6,597 nucleotides of DNA from Cohaesibacteraceae bacterium (GTDB taxonomy: Bacteria; Pseudomonadota; Alphaproteobacteria; Rhizobiales; Cohaesibacteraceae): positions 716-7,312 of the forward strand of contig JAESRR010000098.1 of the NCBI GenBank assembly GCA_016764535.1, read 5' to 3'. The translations under genes were made by a program, and so were the position numbers. The notes below the pieces were generated by a model. The model did no database searches. It was not told the DNA's origin and saw only the letters and a program-made list of their open reading frames with translations. How positions within the stretch are numbered: the first letter of the stretch is position 1; every line of letters begins with the position of its first letter. Below, piece by piece: positions 6,153 through 6,597 of the stretch.

Positions 6153-6491
6153 ATGACCTACATCGTTTCGGATAATTGCGTTCTGTGTAAATACATGGAT
6201 TGTGTCGAGGTTTGTCCGGTTGATTGTTTTTACGAAGGTGAAAACTTTTTGGTGATTCATCCGGATGAATGTATTGATTGTGGTGTTTGTGAGCCCGAAT
6301 GTCCTGCAGAAGCTATCAAGCCGGATACAGAACCTGGTCTGGAAAAATGGTTACAGGTAAACGCTGAATTTGCAGACAAGTGGCCCAATGTAACTGTCAA
6401 ACGTGAGCCCATGCCGGATTCAAAAAAAATGGATGGTGTCGCTAACAAATTCGACAAGCATTTTTCGGCGAACCCTGGCCAGGGCGACTGA
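6153..6491 (+). CDS. fdxA: Seven-iron ferredoxin FdxA ([3Fe-4S][4Fe-4S])
   Basis: This 112-residue soluble ferredoxin resembles Azotobacter ferredoxin I and carries one [3Fe-4S] and one [4Fe-4S] cluster as a cytoplasmic one-electron carrier. By comparison with that protein, Cys9, Cys17 and Cys50 bind the [3Fe-4S] cluster, and Cys21, Cys40, Cys43 and Cys46 bind the [4Fe-4S] cluster. Cys12 and Cys25 are the extra non-ligand cysteines usual in this family. The segments [20 protein letters not shown] (16-35) and [20 protein letters not shown] (36-55) are diagnostic. The C-terminal helix-rich extension (about 63-112) is also of family type. GGAG six bases before the ATG sets the start. It stands alone after a 239-bp gap, so it is probably its own transcription unit. 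In related genomes carD often follows (from memory), which would lie beyond this window. The physiological partner is unknown. Confidence 0.97.
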   Translation: MTYIVSDNCVLCKYMDCVEVCPVDCFYEGENFLVIHPDECIDCGVCEPECPAEAIKPDTEPGLEKWLQVNAEFADKWPNVTVKREPMPDSKKMDGVANKFDKHFSANPGQGD

Positions 6492-6558
6492 ATCAAAATA
6501 TCCAAACTCCGAGGAATTTCCGTTACACAGGTAAAATCTGGCGGACATATCTGCCATG

Positions 6559-6580
6559 CCAATTGCGAATGTTGGTTTTT
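6559..6580 (+). terminator. Weak candidate terminator of fdxA
   Basis: CCAA (6559-6562) and TTGG (6572-6575) form a short stem with a nine-base loop, followed directly by five Ts. The four-base stem is weak. A second hairpin just upstream, GGCGGA-cata-TCTGCC (6540-6555, one G-U pair), may add to it. The 106 bases after fdxA contain no other recognisable feature. Confidence 0.25.
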
Positions 6581-6597
6581 GCCTGAAAATGTGATAT

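Noticed and set aside
6422..6429. Run of eight A residues in fdxA as a slippage or frameshift site
   Set aside because: The reading frame continues intact into the normal family C-terminus, and Ser-Lys-Lys-Met is a natural coding reason for the run.
6257..6562. 101-codon minus-strand frame over fdxA
   Set aside because: It is a shadow of the ferredoxin gene on the other strand.

Overview
The window reads as an ordinary core-genome segment of an alphaproteobacterium, most likely Hyphomicrobiales (Rhizobiales) or a close relative. Three things support this: the order rpmB, DUF3108 protein, Suv3-like helicase, S4 RNA-binding protein, seven-iron ferredoxin fdxA (from memory this set is typical of that group, often followed by carD); the close resemblance of the proteins to family members from that group; and an alphaproteobacterial housekeeping promoter (CTTGAC-N17-CTATAG) in front of rpmB. 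Base composition is moderate in the genes and clearly lower in the long gap in the middle.

Layout. Positions 1-326 (minus strand) hold the N-terminal part of a VUT/YhhQ-type queuosine-precursor transporter, cut by the window edge. A structured leader and a clean intrinsic terminator separate it from rpmB (458-754, minus). A 295-bp divergent region follows, with a strong rpmB promoter and a structured rpmB leader. On the plus strand come a secreted DUF3108 protein (preferred start 1050, end 1889), then 758 bp with no convincing gene (1890-2647), then a 949-residue Suv3-type helicase (2648-5497). An Hsp15-like S4 RNA-binding protein (5515-5913) begins 17 bp after the helicase stop and is probably co-transcribed with it. 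After a 239-bp gap comes fdxA (6153-6491).

How the genes relate. L28, the helicase and the S4 protein all point to ribosome or RNA metabolism. The transporter would feed tRNA queuosine modification. FdxA is an electron carrier with its own start signals. DUF3108 has no established role.

I found no mobile element, CRISPR array, tRNA, rRNA or defence or biosynthetic system, and nothing I would call a new system. The parts most worth a second look are the AT-rich 758-bp gap before the helicase, with its repeated TACAAT/ATTGTA words, and the structured leaders of rpmB and of the transporter.
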